From Isoetes taiwanensis (Eukaryota > Streptophyta > Lycopodiopsida > Isoetales > Isoetaceae): a stretch of DNA of 64,000 nucleotides. The stretch lies in the NCBI GenBank assembly GCA_021234155.1, contig JAJEKV010000336.1:62001-126000 (forward strand), given 5' to 3'. A program made the translations under genes and the position numbers. Positions within the stretch are counted from its first letter, which is position 1. Each line of letters begins with the position of its first letter. Shown here piece by piece: positions 49,131 through 61,044 of this stretch. A model generated the notes under the pieces. The model made no database searches, was not told the origin of the DNA, and was given only the letters and a program-made list of their open reading frames with translations.

Positions 49131-49383
49131 AGAGACTTCCAAAGATTGAAGAACACGGCCCGGTTGAAAAAAGCGGCCCGGTTGAAAACCTAAAAGCCTG
49201 GCATCACACTCTGCCAGTTGAAAACTAATAAATATAAACCATAAAAAAAAATAACAGAAAATACATGCATACTTACATCATATAGACTGCGCATCAGAGC
49301 CCTCGCCAACACCCTGTGCATTATCAAACTGTTCGCCAGACCTAAAAATTCAATATTAGAAAAATCAATAAAAACTGAAGTAC

Positions 49384-51691
49384 TTACAACTTCTTCGCGA
49401 AAATTCCTGCATCAGATAAAGTACTAACTTGAATGATAAGCTTGTCAATCTTATTACCTTGAAATGTGATATTCCCACGAAAACGACGATCGACACTACA
49501 ATCTGGGAAATATTTCTTGAGCGACGGACTACGCTCTAAAACAGTATCCAAATCTTTACAATACTCATCATCTATCTCGACAGGCAGATTAACATTAGTA
49601 ATATCCGTTAATCGATTCTGAACACTTGATCTGACAGCTAATCCAGCAGCTTTCCCGGAACTTGATCCAGCCAATCCAGCATTTAAATTTTCAACATTTA
49701 GACCAGACTGTAGGACATCCATCGCTGATGCATTTGCAACAATGCCACTTTGATCATAGCGCTTATATGAGTCTGGATTTCTGTGACCTGTGATAGCCAT
49801 TCCAACCTCAATAGGAACTCCACTTACAGACATCTGCGTTATTGCAGTTGACCTGCAATTCTTGTTAGTAAAATTCCCAACAATTCCACATACTTGTCAT
49901 CTCCCCATGACCAAGTCGAAATGCTCTTGCTAGATGTATGATTTGTATTGTACTGGACCAAGTTCTCAGACTTACAAATTGCGTGCGAGAAAGATGAATC
50001 TTCCCCAATCTTATCCTTTACTTCATAAGCATTGGCAAGTGGCTCTCAAGATGCCTCCGGGTTTCTATTACATCCGGCTCATAGCATGTCGACAAAGTTG
50101 ACGGAAGTCCTCAGCCTACACTTGTTAATGCCCCCATTCCAATTCTTCGACGTTGTCTCACAATATTCTAAATACTCTCTCACAAAATCCTTGCCTCCCG
50201 CACCTTGCGTAACTCTCCCCCACCTCGAATCAAAACCTAGTCATGCAATAAAAAGCAAATCTTTTCTGCAGACCTGACGGTGTATTCACCTGATGCATAG
50301 GATGTGCCAAAATCCTGTTCTAATCGTCCCTGCTCAGAATGTCACTTTTCTTCCGCGTTGGTAGTGCACCTGCACTCACAGACTCCTTCATAGCGATCTC
50401 CAATGCCTTTTTTGCCCAAAAAAAATTTAAATCACTGTAAATATCTATCAGCTTTTCTTCCTTCCTTGTCTGCAAGATTCTTGAATCTTGTGCTCTCCTC
50501 AATATTCTGTTAAAAGGTACGGAATAGATTCTGCAAACTACAGAATCTACTAGTTAGAAAAAATTAAAACAAATGAAATAAATAAAAGAAATAAAACACT
50601 TACGAATCCGGAGGGTACTTCGTGCCATCCTGCCGATGTACACAGAGTGAACTTCTCAAGCATATCAGCAAACCCATTTAACGGAATGTCCTCAATTGCA
50701 GTATCAATTGGAATATTATTGCAGACCCTCCATGCATCGAAACGCCCCCTTGCCCAATCATCTTTTGCTTCTGAAGCATTAGGGCCAGCTGCATCAACCT
50801 TCTCCACTAACACTGGGTCCAATTCCTTAATTCCAGAAAGATTCAATAATTTTCTTTTCTTCTTGGAATCAGCAACATTCTGCACAGCTGTAGGAGTACC
50901 AAGACTACAAAGAGTAAATGAAGGACATTCAGCTTCATCACATTCCTTGCGATCCCCTACTAGATCCCCTAAATTAGACCCTGCAAACAGAAGAAAATGA
51001 TCAGTTAGAAACTTGCACAAGCTTCTCAAAAATATTAGACAAACACAAAAAAACATACCTTCATTTGAGCTCGGATCTACGGTAAGACTAGAAAGCACAC
51101 CTACAGCAATGTTTTCACTAGAAAGGACAGCTGCATGCAACCAGTACTTGAAATATTATAAACAAAAATAGCAACAAGTTTTAGGAACATAAATAGGATG
51201 CCTTTACCTGCATTTCCAAACAAATCCATAGCACTGGACGACTCCACCACTCCTGAAGCAATGCAAGTAAGTTAGACCCTAAAATATTAAATACACAAAA
51301 AATAATGAAACAAATGAAGCCGGAATGAAAAAAATACCTGGATTCAAGCACTTCAAGACACAGAATGCCTTGCATCCGTCCTAACATCTCCATTTCCACC
51401 TGCATTTCACAAAAATCAAGCTCTGTTAGCCAGAATCAAGAAATACAAAATAAAGACTAAACTATTACCTCTAGCAACGTCATCTGAAACGATAGAAGGC
51501 TGAGCGCCTTGAAGAACTGGATAAAAGTTCAAGAAAATAAGAAAAGATCCGAGAAAACAAGTGTGCAAAGCCATAAATGGTGCACTGCCTCCATGCGCCA
51601 TGATCTTGGCCTTTTGACGTGCTATAGCTTTGGCGCGACGCACACCAACCTCAAGAGCAAGAGGACGACGACAGGGTTCCGTTGGCGCCAT
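49384..51691 (-). pseudogene. Crypton-type tyrosine recombinase gene, decayed
   Basis: Putative exons, read leftward, are 51691-51469, 51399-51338, 51252-51208, 51130-51059 and 50980-50604, followed by pieces near 50520-50320 and 50280-49860 and a last exon 49852-49384. The segment near 50750-50610 has WARGRFDAWRVCNNI and, after a 1-base slip, VHRQDGTKYPPDS, a hallmark of Crypton-like/DUF3504 proteins. Next come FNRILRRAQDSRILQTRKEE and, in a broken stretch, YLEYCETTSKNWNGGI. The last exon gives RSTAITQMSVSGVPIEVGM, then ITGHRNPDSYKRY, with the conserved Arg, the GHR histidine and the catalytic-type Tyr of tyrosine recombinases, and a ~110-residue tail. Stops and slips between 50320 and 49860 make it a probable pseudogene. 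Splice sites in the upstream exons look intact. Confidence 0.7.
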
Positions 51692-52290
51692 AGCTCTACT
51701 TCGATCAAAACAGAGCAAAAAAAAGGGGAAAAATTTTTCCGAGCCAGTTTCCATGTTGTGGTGGCATGCCAGGTGGGAGCAGTTTCCGGTGTGGACCGGT
51801 GACCCGCTCCACATACAAGTAGGTAACAAACAATTTTTTTGCCTTTGTTATTTCGAGGTGTTTAGGGCATTACAAAGGAGGCGACCCCTCACTAAGTTTA
51901 AAGATGTAAGTTTATGGGTTTTCGTTGCAACGTTCAATGGGAGCCATTGATTGGCAGAATATTCCTGGTATTGTCCGAGATCCACGACTATTAATATTTT
52001 CGCAAAAAACTAGCATGCCATTTCCTGTAGTCTCGATTTGAACATATGGTCTGAAAATCCGTGGTTTTTGAACTCATCCACAAGAGGGCCATTGCAAAAA
52101 AATTAACGGCGGAAAAAACATATGCAGGAATCATCTGGACGATGGAATGATTTGCATGAAGGATTCCACACTATACAAACAATTAAAGAAGTGAACACGC
52201 CTTGCTCGACCACCTCTCGCTCTCTTGAATCTAGATACGTGGAGTATCTGCGTGCCCTTTGTAGCTTTTTAGTCCCGGGATGTCATGCCC

Positions 52291-52898
52291 TCCTCTTAAC
52301 ACGGCTTCAAACAAGCATTCATAGAGCCTTAAATCCGACCTGAATACAACCTAAACATTCACAGAGCATTCATAGATCCTTAAATCCGACCTGAATGCCC
52401 CTAAACCTCGCTCATCTTCCTCGTTGAACTACACATAGAAAGGCTCCATCCCCTGACCCGCCAAATAGAGTCGAAGAGCTGCATGCGATCGACACGCCCT
52501 TCGCAATCCATGACCATCTACTTCTAAATTGAAGCCATTAAACACAAATCAGAATAAACAGATACTACAATCTCCAGAACTAAACCTTCATTTGCGACCT
52601 CCTCTTAACACGGCTTCAAACAAGCATTCATAGAGCCTTAAATCCGACTGAATACAACCTAAACATTCACAGAGCATTCATAGATCCTTAAATCCGACCT
52701 GAATGCCCTAAACCTCGCTCATCTTCCTCGTTGAACTACACATAACCAGTAAAGGCTCCATCCCGACCCGTTAGAGTCGAGAAGAGCGCATGCGATCTCG
52801 ACTGCCCTTCGCAATCCATGACCATCTACTTCTAAATTGAAGCCATTAAACACAAATCAGAATAAACAGATACTACAATCTCCAGAACTAAACCTTCA
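52291..52898. repeat. 309-bp tandem duplication
   Basis: TCCTCTTAACACGGCTTCAA starts both copies, at 52291 and 52600, and similarity continues to AGAACTAAACCTTCA. The copies differ by small indels. No coding role is apparent. Confidence 0.9.
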
Positions 52899-52999
52899 GC
52901 TGCCAACAAGCAGCTCAATTCGTTGCAAACATACTATTCACATACGATTTTCAATACAATACAGGGCCCAAATCTTAGCCCAACCTTCCCTGAAATACC

Positions 53000-54106
53000 T
53001 CCTGCAAATACCAAACAAAAATGTTGCAAGTTTATGACATCCAAAATACCATTCCCTAATACCAAACGAATTAGGCAAACTATATGACATCAGATTGTTT
53101 TAAGATTCCCAACCACAAGAAAAGCGGGATGAGCACACCAAGCAATACAAAGGAAATACATCTATGTGCTAATGGTTAATTGGATGGGCAATCTCCAGTT
53201 AGACCAGTATCAATCATTTAAAGATATGGATTTGCACAAGAAGGAGGCTGGATCTCCACACCAAATGGGACATAGAGAACTTAATGCTTGACACTCAGAC
53301 CAAGGTTCATACTGGACCAAAGGTGGCCAAGTCAAGGCAATTGACATTGGGTGTATGCTAATCGTATTTAAAGGCTGAGGAAATGGATGTCAAGTTTGCA
53401 TTTGTGTAGGAGAGATATTGTTGAGGTAAGAGGCCTGCCTTTTTCTATTGACTATATGATCTATAAGGGTCAATTTGATGGAAAAAAAATATGCAAGATC
53501 ATTATTTGACTTCTTTGCTAATGGCATCCATGTGACATGCAAATTGATTCTAATAATAAAGAATTTGCTACGATTCATATATATTTGGATTGATTTGGGT
53601 TCTTTTAACAATACAGAATCATAGAACCCACAATAAAATAATAGAACACTGGACTAAAGAAACTTTATTCATGCACAAGTCAATACCATTAACCACCCAA
53701 CCGGATCTGCTGAGTTACGGCAAAACACAAGTGCTATGGCAAATACAAAGCTCTGGCATCTGGCTTATTGGCCCTCCAGGCTAATCTCACTACTTCAAGT
53801 AGCCACAGATCAGAAGCAATTCCAAATCTGTAATGTCGCTGTAGCAGTAATTTGTGACCCCTTGTCACGTTTTTTGTCATTACTCCCTCAGAAGGATGAA
53901 CTAGAAGATGTTCCACCCCAATTCAGAAAGGCTCTGAGCCAGTTCCAATGAAGTAAAAATAGGCTCAATCAGAGTTCTGATTGCGGAGATATGTCTAACT
54001 AAAATTTAGGTTTTATTTATAGATCTCTCCACGACTTTAGCCTTTTTTAGTAGGCAGTTGTTTTTTGTTCAAAATAGCTCCTTGCATTTATTTACGTTAC
54101 ATGACC
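53000..54106. other. intergenic; no gene seen
   Basis: Only short frames without motifs. Confidence 0.4.
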
Positions 54107-54600
54107 TTTTTTTTTTTTTTTTTGAAGAACGACAAACTTTATTCAAGCCAAAAGCCAGGTACAAATGCAGAGGCGGGAATAAAATTTCAGAGCATAATCA
54201 TGATCCACTGAATAGAACCACCAGCCTATATGCATAAGACAACACACTCAAATAGGACTCAAATATCAACTGTCGTTTGGTAGGAGCAAGCGAAGAACAA
54301 TGGTAGGCCTTAGCGATTCTAGCTTGTGCGTCCTGGAGGACTACTACAGGGGAAATATCCAAATCCTGAAAGATACACAATCTTCTGCGCTTCCAGATGG
54401 ACCACAGCAACCATCCTGATGCCAAATGAAATGCTTGACTCTGCACCTTATTCCAAGTATCCGGATAAATAGCCAGAAGCACTTGCTGACTTGTCAATGT
54501 CACATGAAAAAGAGAGAGCAGCCAAGGCTGGAGATGATCACATATAAAGAAACAATGCTCAATGAAGCAGAGTTTCATTAAAGTTGGAATTCTGAAGACA
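54107..54600 (-). mobile_element. 3' end of a LINE (non-LTR retrotransposon)
   Basis: A T17 run at 54107-54123 is the poly(A) tail of a minus-strand element. A 126-codon frame (54578-54198) reads IEHCFFICDHLQPWLLSL near its start and ASGWLLWSIWKRRRLCIFQD in the middle. This is the pattern of the Cys/His-rich domain at the C-terminus of plant LINE reverse transcriptases (H-x-FF-x-C, then W-x-x-WK-R-x-x-x-F). It is 5' truncated. A target duplication was not found. Confidence 0.6.
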
Positions 54601-54639
54601 AGTTGGAATAATTTTTATATAGTATATCTTGGAGGGTTA

Positions 54640-54780
54640 TGTATACCTCAATACTTATAGTATGGTTATGTGTATTACATAAGGTTATGTATATATGTGT
54701 ATACTAGTATACCACAATACTTATAGTACGGTTATGTGTATTACAAAAGGTTATGTATACCTGTTGTATACTAACACAAC
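54640..54780. repeat. short AT-rich tandem duplication
   Basis: ACGGTTATGTGTATTACAAAAGG and its near copy about 68 bp earlier repeat, together with ACAATACTTATAGTA. Confidence 0.6.
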
Positions 54781-55231
54781 CAGATTACAATAAGATAACA
54801 AGTACTATTATTCTTCTACTATTACTTTGAATGATCAGAACCAGCGTATAGGCGCCCAGATCCTTTTCGATCATGAACATTTGATACCCCCTATTCCACA
54901 CGGGAGATGGATGATAACATCAACGGGATCGGGATAATGGCGAGGATTGAGAGCAACGTGGTGAGCCGGTCTTCAAGCGGTATATCTCGCCGCGGTGACC
55001 GCTTTGAAGTCCTCATGATTCATCTTGCAAGTGATAGAATCACGCTCAAGACCGTAATACGCCATAGCTGTGACGGAGGCCAATGTTGTCGCACTCTAAG
55101 CAATTTGATGTATATTTATACCCACCAAAATTATTGATGGTATATACCCACCAAAATTATTGATGGTATATACATAGAAATTATTGGATCATATACATAC
55201 TTGTATGGTACTGTGATAATGGCAATGAACA

Positions 55232-55318
55232 CCAATAATTCACATCAATAATTTTTACTTCACTATAAAAGCAACTCCATCCGTGGTGGTAGAGCTCATT
55301 CATCTCCCATGGCTTCCC
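55232..55318 (+). promoter_or_regulatory. duplicated promoter-like segment, copy 1 (TATA box and ATG)
   Basis: CACTATAAAAGCAACTCC is followed about 35 bp later by CATTCATCTCCCATGGC, an ATG in good context. The same arrangement recurs at 55799. The frame from this ATG (MASLARSSQRTSGSFGATLA) runs about 45 codons. Confidence 0.45.
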
Positions 55319-55798
55319 TTGCCCGATCGTCTCAGAGAACATCCGGATCCTTCGGTGCTACCTTAGCTATAATGATCTGTGTGAATGCTACAGAAATGGT
55401 ATCAAACTTGATCCATGGTCTGCAAATTCAAAGCAGATGGTCCTGCTGAAAGTGCTTGCAAGAAGCTCACCGTGTTAAGGTCCACCTTTATTGGCTCCTG
55501 ATCGAGATCTATGAGTCGAATAGCATCACGTGCTTTGATGTTGATGATGAGTGAATCAGATTCCGCTAAGGATATAATAATGACATGAGTACGACATGAG
55601 TGAATCATCGATGATATGTATACCTGTTAAGGATATAATAATATAAGCACTTATGATTTGTGTATCTGTTAAGGATGATATATATAATATAAGCATAGTG
55701 AATATTAGTTGATGTATAGAATCGAAAGTACATGATAGAATCATACCGCATTCGGTACATGATACTTGTATATGCTCAATGATGGCGCCACATCCCAC

Positions 55799-55877
55799 CC
55801 CAATAATTCACATCAATAATTTTACTTCACTATAAAAACAGCTCCATTCGGGGCTAGAGGTCATTCATCTCCCATGG
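55799..55877 (+). promoter_or_regulatory. duplicated promoter-like segment, copy 2
   Basis: CACTATAAAAACAGCTCC and CATTCATCTCCCATGG are conserved with copy 1, 567 bp away. The frame from the ATG (MDYLPSSVHHIEAIKCSMSH) ends after about 26 codons. The sequence downstream of the ATG is not shared with copy 1. Confidence 0.45.
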
Positions 55878-56555
55878 ATTATTTGCCTTCTTCTGTTCAC
55901 CACATCGAGGCGATCAAGTGCTCAATGAGCCACTCGATCTTGTTGGTTGCCTAGACAGGCATCTTCTTCTTGATCCCTACCGCGAAGAAAAGCTTTTGCG
56001 CTGAGATTCATTGCCCTGCGCCAATTCGTGTTATGATCCATCCGATTTGGCTTCCCGAAAGCATGAGCTATGAGATATCAGGGGATCACTACTACGATCA
56101 CGAAGATGAATGAATCAATTGTTCAACATATAAGCACTTCTCGACCATCATGTATGCATTTATATATTAAAGATGTAAGCAGTTATATATGATCACAAAT
56201 ATAGTAATGTACAAGATCTTATGTATTAAGATGAAAGATATGTATTACAAGTACAAGATCTCATGTATTAAGATGAATAATGTGCTATGTCTTTCCACAT
56301 GTCTACAATATATTTCGAATTTGGACTGTTTTTCGCCCCTCTTGCCATTGGCATCCTGTGCATAATGAATAGCATCTAAATTTTCATACCTTGAAGGATC
56401 GGAAGGATTAGGGCCGCCAACGCTTAGTCAAGCGCCTTTGTAGTCCCCTCCAAGAGGGCTTCCACCACGATACAAAAATATGGCCAAAATATGTAGATTA
56501 CGGATCAAGAACAAACATTCTCCCTCTTGATATCCTAACCAAGTGGGCGGTGTTA

Positions 56556-58747
56556 TCATCTCCGTGTCTGACTAGAACAAACATACCCTTTGTGACATGT
56601 ATGCGTGAGGATCAAACTCTTCAAGAGGCAACACCTTGGATGACCATCCGACGCCACAATAAGATGGTAAAGGTCGTGGTGACCAAGGCAGATATCACGC
56701 CGACCTCTCGAACAAATGTCGTTTGTTAGAGGAGCTTGTCTTGTTTGTGGCCAAAATGCATCATTTTGAGGACGCCCCGGAGCAACATCCTCCAAAGAGA
56801 TAAGAACCCTGGCTCCAATACTCAACACTTGCCGGTATTGCCTTGCAAACAAGCTACTTTCTTGATTCTTACATATGTCCTTCCATAGGGAGATGTATTT
56901 GTTGATGCTATCCTTCAACCCCGGAAGATCCTTCAATGTTGGTCTAGGAGGAATATTTTGTGGCACACCACTTGGTAGCATTGGCTGACCATGTTCATCC
57001 TCTTTCCACATTCTAACTCCGGAGAATCTGTTTGGAAGCCACTCTTTATGTGTAGGACGATTTTGTATTGCATAATGGGCCAATCTCCCGCCATCTTAAA
57101 TTTGAAGAGCAATGGTTCAAGATGCCCAACCAAAGCGTTGGCCCTTATCGGGATGAATCCTTCACAAAAGCCTTCCAATTTGGAACTTCATCAATAAAAG
57201 TATGGAATTGGAGATTTTGCATTGCACTTATTTGAACAAGTAAAGTAGCTCTCGTAGTGTCAAAGCATCCGATGAACTCATCAAGGTTGAAAAATTTCCA
57301 AATAAAGCATCAATATCATCATGGTGTGGCCGAAAGCATCATAAAGCCCACTTGGATCTCATCAAAGACCTTAAGCCAAGTCAAATAAGATAAGTATGAG
57401 AAGACATACCTATTTTTGTTTTGCCCCCGATGCATTATCAAGTTGCAAATAGAGATTTCGGGGAGAGGGTTGAACACCTCAGATTCGCTTGTAGTTGAAG
57501 CATTTGGCAATACTTCGCCATAGAAGCAAGTTTGTTCTTCAAAGGATTGGTATCCTTGATCGCTTGCATCCATTTGCAATCTCCGCAGCTTACTTCCACA
57601 TAAGTCACCTATCTTGTCCTCTTGTACCAATTCCAAGTTATGCAATATCCTAGAAAGTGAACCAATGTGGAAGTTCGAATCATCTTTCCATAAATCAAGT
57701 GAGAAATGACCATAGGCACGACCACCATGCCCATGAGTCGAGCTCCCCGGTCAAACCGCTTCAAGCGATCACCTCTCCATACAGATTTTGCTAGATGATG
57801 ACTTCTAGGCACTAAAGTCTTAATCTGATCCATCTTATCATGTATTATACATAGATGATTTTCGGAGACCATTTGTGACAATGCTCTCCAATGCCAATAT
57901 TGACTCGCAAGAACGTTGCTCTAGCATATGAGCCCGACGTTGAATTGCAAGATTTCGTCTCTCTCTTGTATCTTTTGTTTTTCCAGCTTTTTGCTTAATC
58001 ACCACGCCAGATGTTGCATTTAGAGAAGGTCTGTATTTTTTGCAATGCTAACATCCTGAAATTCCCTTTTCCATATACTATAAAAGGAGTTCAAGGCTAC
58101 AGTTGTTCCTGTAAGCTCTTCAACGACTGCACCAACTTCTTTATGTATAAGCTTCTTATTAAGAATGGAAGGAAGCTTGCGTACGTTTTCTCTTACATCA
58201 TCTCTACCTCTTTTGCTCCTATGGGGAATACTTTCAAAGCATTCTCCTAAATGAATTGCATCTAGCACACATTCGGTGGCGGCTGTAGTGGATCTAGGCT
58301 TCTTAGAGCCAAGATTACCATGTTCAAGCCTACCTTTGCACCTGCTTCAAATCTGCTTTCTCCAATTGTAAAATGTTGATCGACCGATACCTAAAGCCAT
58401 CGCCACCCATCCGCATTGTATTTTAAAAATTCCATCCCCTTGAGCACTACCCTGTCCTCTCCTTCTCCTGTGTAAGTCACACTCAGCACGTCAAAAAAAA
58501 AGGTAACCCTTGCATTGTATGGTTGGGATAAAAATTCTTTTCTTAATTCACGACTTGATGCTTGGTAAGTTTCTTGTTGCAAGTATTTTTTGCAGCAGCT
58601 TGACTTCATGAACTTATTGATTGAAGTTGTGGAGCATAGCCTTTCCTCTTTGCTTTTCCCCTTGGGCTCTCTTGGAATCCTAATGTGTATAAGTATACTT
58701 CCTCTTTCGCTTGAATTGAGCCCGAATGTTGTCCTCAAATGATTCAA
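56556..58747 (-). pseudogene. transposase-like protein, element 3 (DUF7869-type), decayed
   Basis: Read leftward, the order matches the family. SSCCKKYLQ with RVTFFFDVLSVTYTGEG lies near 58600-58450. AVVEELTGTTVALNSFYSIW and REFQDVSIAK follow near 58120-58050. IIHDKMDQIKTLVPRSHHL lies near 57850-57800, and GQNKNRYVFSYLSYLTWLK near 57420-57370. Then FDEIQVGFMM, DALFGNFSTL, EVPNWKAFVK, MAGDWPIMQYK and finally HKEWLPNRFSG with GVPQNIPPRPTL near 57040-56930. At least three frameshifts and a damaged LQLDN block show that it is inactive. It is the most complete of the three transposase copies at the C-terminus. It is divergent to the gene at 61.0-63.3 kb, with the 27-bp repeat array between them. 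Confidence 0.75.
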
Positions 58748-59269
58748 GCTCTATATCCTCATTTTCTTTAGCTTCTCGAGCTTGCAGATGTTGTGAGAGC
58801 AGTCCTTCCATCCAAAAGAAACATCACATCGCTATTTTTTCCCCACTTAGAACAAGTGCATTCTCACTTGGCCTTTCTCGCACAAGCATGACATCTCGTG
58901 ATCCTCTTTCATTAGTTTCCGAAGCACCTTTCCAACACAAAGGCCAACCTTTGTGTCTCCTAAGAATTCATCATCAACAAAGATCCCCGAGGATCCTTTG
59001 AATAGAATTATAGCTTCGTGATATTTAGTTCTAGTACAAGAATGGAGAATGTGGTAATTTGCATTTCCAAGAGTTACGTTCTTGAGTAACTAGGTGGTGG
59101 CTCATCATCATCTCATGGTATTCTCATGAGCAAACCGAGTAGCTAAATCCACCGATGGATCAATCTCTTCATCTCGCATCCGACACCTTCCCACGATTCT
59201 ATGTATGAGTTGTATGAGGTAGGTGTCCCCATGTTCGATCTTGGTGTCTCATCATGGGCTGCATCAATG

Positions 59270-59700
59270 CCATGAAAACGTATGTCACCGAGGCCATTCG
59301 GATGAATGTGCCCACATACCTCAAGAATATTATCCGCAGACCCGCACATGCAATCGGAAGCACCGAAGTTGGCACCACGCCTCGGTAACTTGCACAACCA
59401 CGCTCGTGCATCCACATCCTTCCCATGGATGCTACTTCTATTCAGCCAATGACCTCGCCAACAACAACATTGTCATCGCATAAGTTCACCAAGTTCTCGC
59501 GGTTGCTCATTGGCCGAGATGAAGGAGAACCGGGTGATGACGATGTAGAGGAACTACTAGGCGGGGTTGGGGTTTCCGCCTCGATGATGATACGCGTGAA
59601 GCATCCGACGATTCTCACGCCACGCCTAGGCCATTCGATAAATGTGCCTACGGCCATATAGAACGTTATCCGCGACTTTGCACATGGAATGGGAAGCACG
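59270..59700. repeat. diverged tandem duplication, about 340-bp spacing
   Basis: A segment with GGCCATTCGGATGAATGTGCC, then ATTATCCGCAGAC and ACATGCAATCGGAAGCAC, recurs about 340 bp on as GGCCATTCGATAAATGTGCC, GTTATCCGCGAC and ACATGGAATGGGAAGCAC. Minus-strand frames here are by-products. Confidence 0.65.
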
Positions 59701-59919
59701 CGTGGGATGGAATTATGGCTTCAATAACCTCCACGACGTTCTTAAAGTAGTCAATGCTCTTTCCATGTAGGTGCCCTCTATGCGGTTCATGCCCCCTAGC
59801 AACAACCACGCCCCCACGAGAGGAAGTTTCGCGAAGGTCCTTTTCCCCGCAAGCATGCAATGACACACACATTGTTAGAAACCCCGCTGAAATGAGCATA
59901 AAATATTCATTAAGCAGAC

Positions 59920-60072
59920 AAATGGCGGCGGTGCGCCATTTGTTCAAATAGCGCAGCCGCCATTTATTTACAAAATAGCGCAGCGCGCTTATTTGAGTAA
60001 ATAGCGGGATGCGCTTATTTAGAGACAAATGGCGGCACAAGGCTTATTTGATCTAATGGCGCACTGCCATTT
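59920..60072. repeat. 27-bp phased inverted-repeat array (element 3 motif), intergenic
   Basis: Six units of about 18-23 bp, each with AAAT(G/A)GCG at the left and a complementary (G)CCATTT or GCTTATTT at the right, start at 59920, 59946, 59973, 59999, 60027 and 60055. The steps are 26, 27, 26, 28 and 28 bp. The arms are better kept than the centres. Confidence 0.85.
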
Positions 60073-61044
60073 GGCTTTCTTAGGCACAAAATGGGATACA
60101 AACGAGACATCGCAAGATTACAGATTACACATTAGTAGAGATTACTACGGACTACAAGATTATTACGTGATTGTTACAGACATCGCAAATTACAACACAC
60201 TACGATTATTTCCCTCGGATTGTTACAGTTACTACGATTACTACTGTGGTAGAAACATTATTCTCGCACTTATAGGAGAAATTAGCGGCGGTTAAACTAA
60301 AAGCGTAAGCGATCACTAACCTTTGGGATCATTGTAGATCGAGAATCCGCCATTGAAAGAAGGGAAAAGCCTTGAATCAAGTAGGTCCGCTAACCAAGTG
60401 AAGCGCACCGCTATGAAATGAAGAAGCGCTAACCAAGTGAAGCTCGCTATCAAATGAAGAAGCGCCGCTATGAAATGAAGAAGCCACCGCTATGAAATGA
60501 AGAAGCAACCGCTAACAAGTCCGGGCCCGCAGAACCAACTAAAGCCACAACAACTGAAGGTAGCGCCCAAAGAAGCCATTTGAACCAATGCCTAAGGCGG
60601 AATAGACGCCCGACTTCATGCCAAGTCCTCTAAGGCGCAAGTACCTGCCGGATGTTGAAGCGAGGGAGGGGAGTAAAATCGCGAACCCGCGAAAGTACGC
60701 AGGGAGAAAAGCGCTTCATTCGCTTACCATATCCGTATCTTGCAGATTTTATAAACGGCTTTGAGACTGGGGCCCGGCACAATATATGCGAAAAGTGGCG
60801 GGAATTCAAATTTTAAAATTCTAGTGGGACGGGCGGGGAATTCAAATTTTAGAATTCAATTTGGACGGGCGAAAATTCAAATTCAAAATTTAAAAATTCA
60901 AGTGGCCGGATGGCCCGGAAGGGCTGGCGGCAGGCGAGTACAGCGGGCCAAATCATCAGCGCCATTAATTTCGGCCAGGTTTATTTTCTCTCATTTCATT
61001 TCTTTCATTTCATTTCATCCGCCCGCTATATCACTTTTCGCCAA
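60073..61044 (+). promoter_or_regulatory. upstream region of the element 3 plus-strand gene
   Basis: It contains a short repeat of GCTATGAAATGAAGAAGC (60410-60510), a cluster of GGGAATTCAAATTTTA variants (60795-60905) and a long C/T-rich leader up to 61110. The leader looks like a plant 5' untranslated region. No strong TATA box was fixed. Confidence 0.4.
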
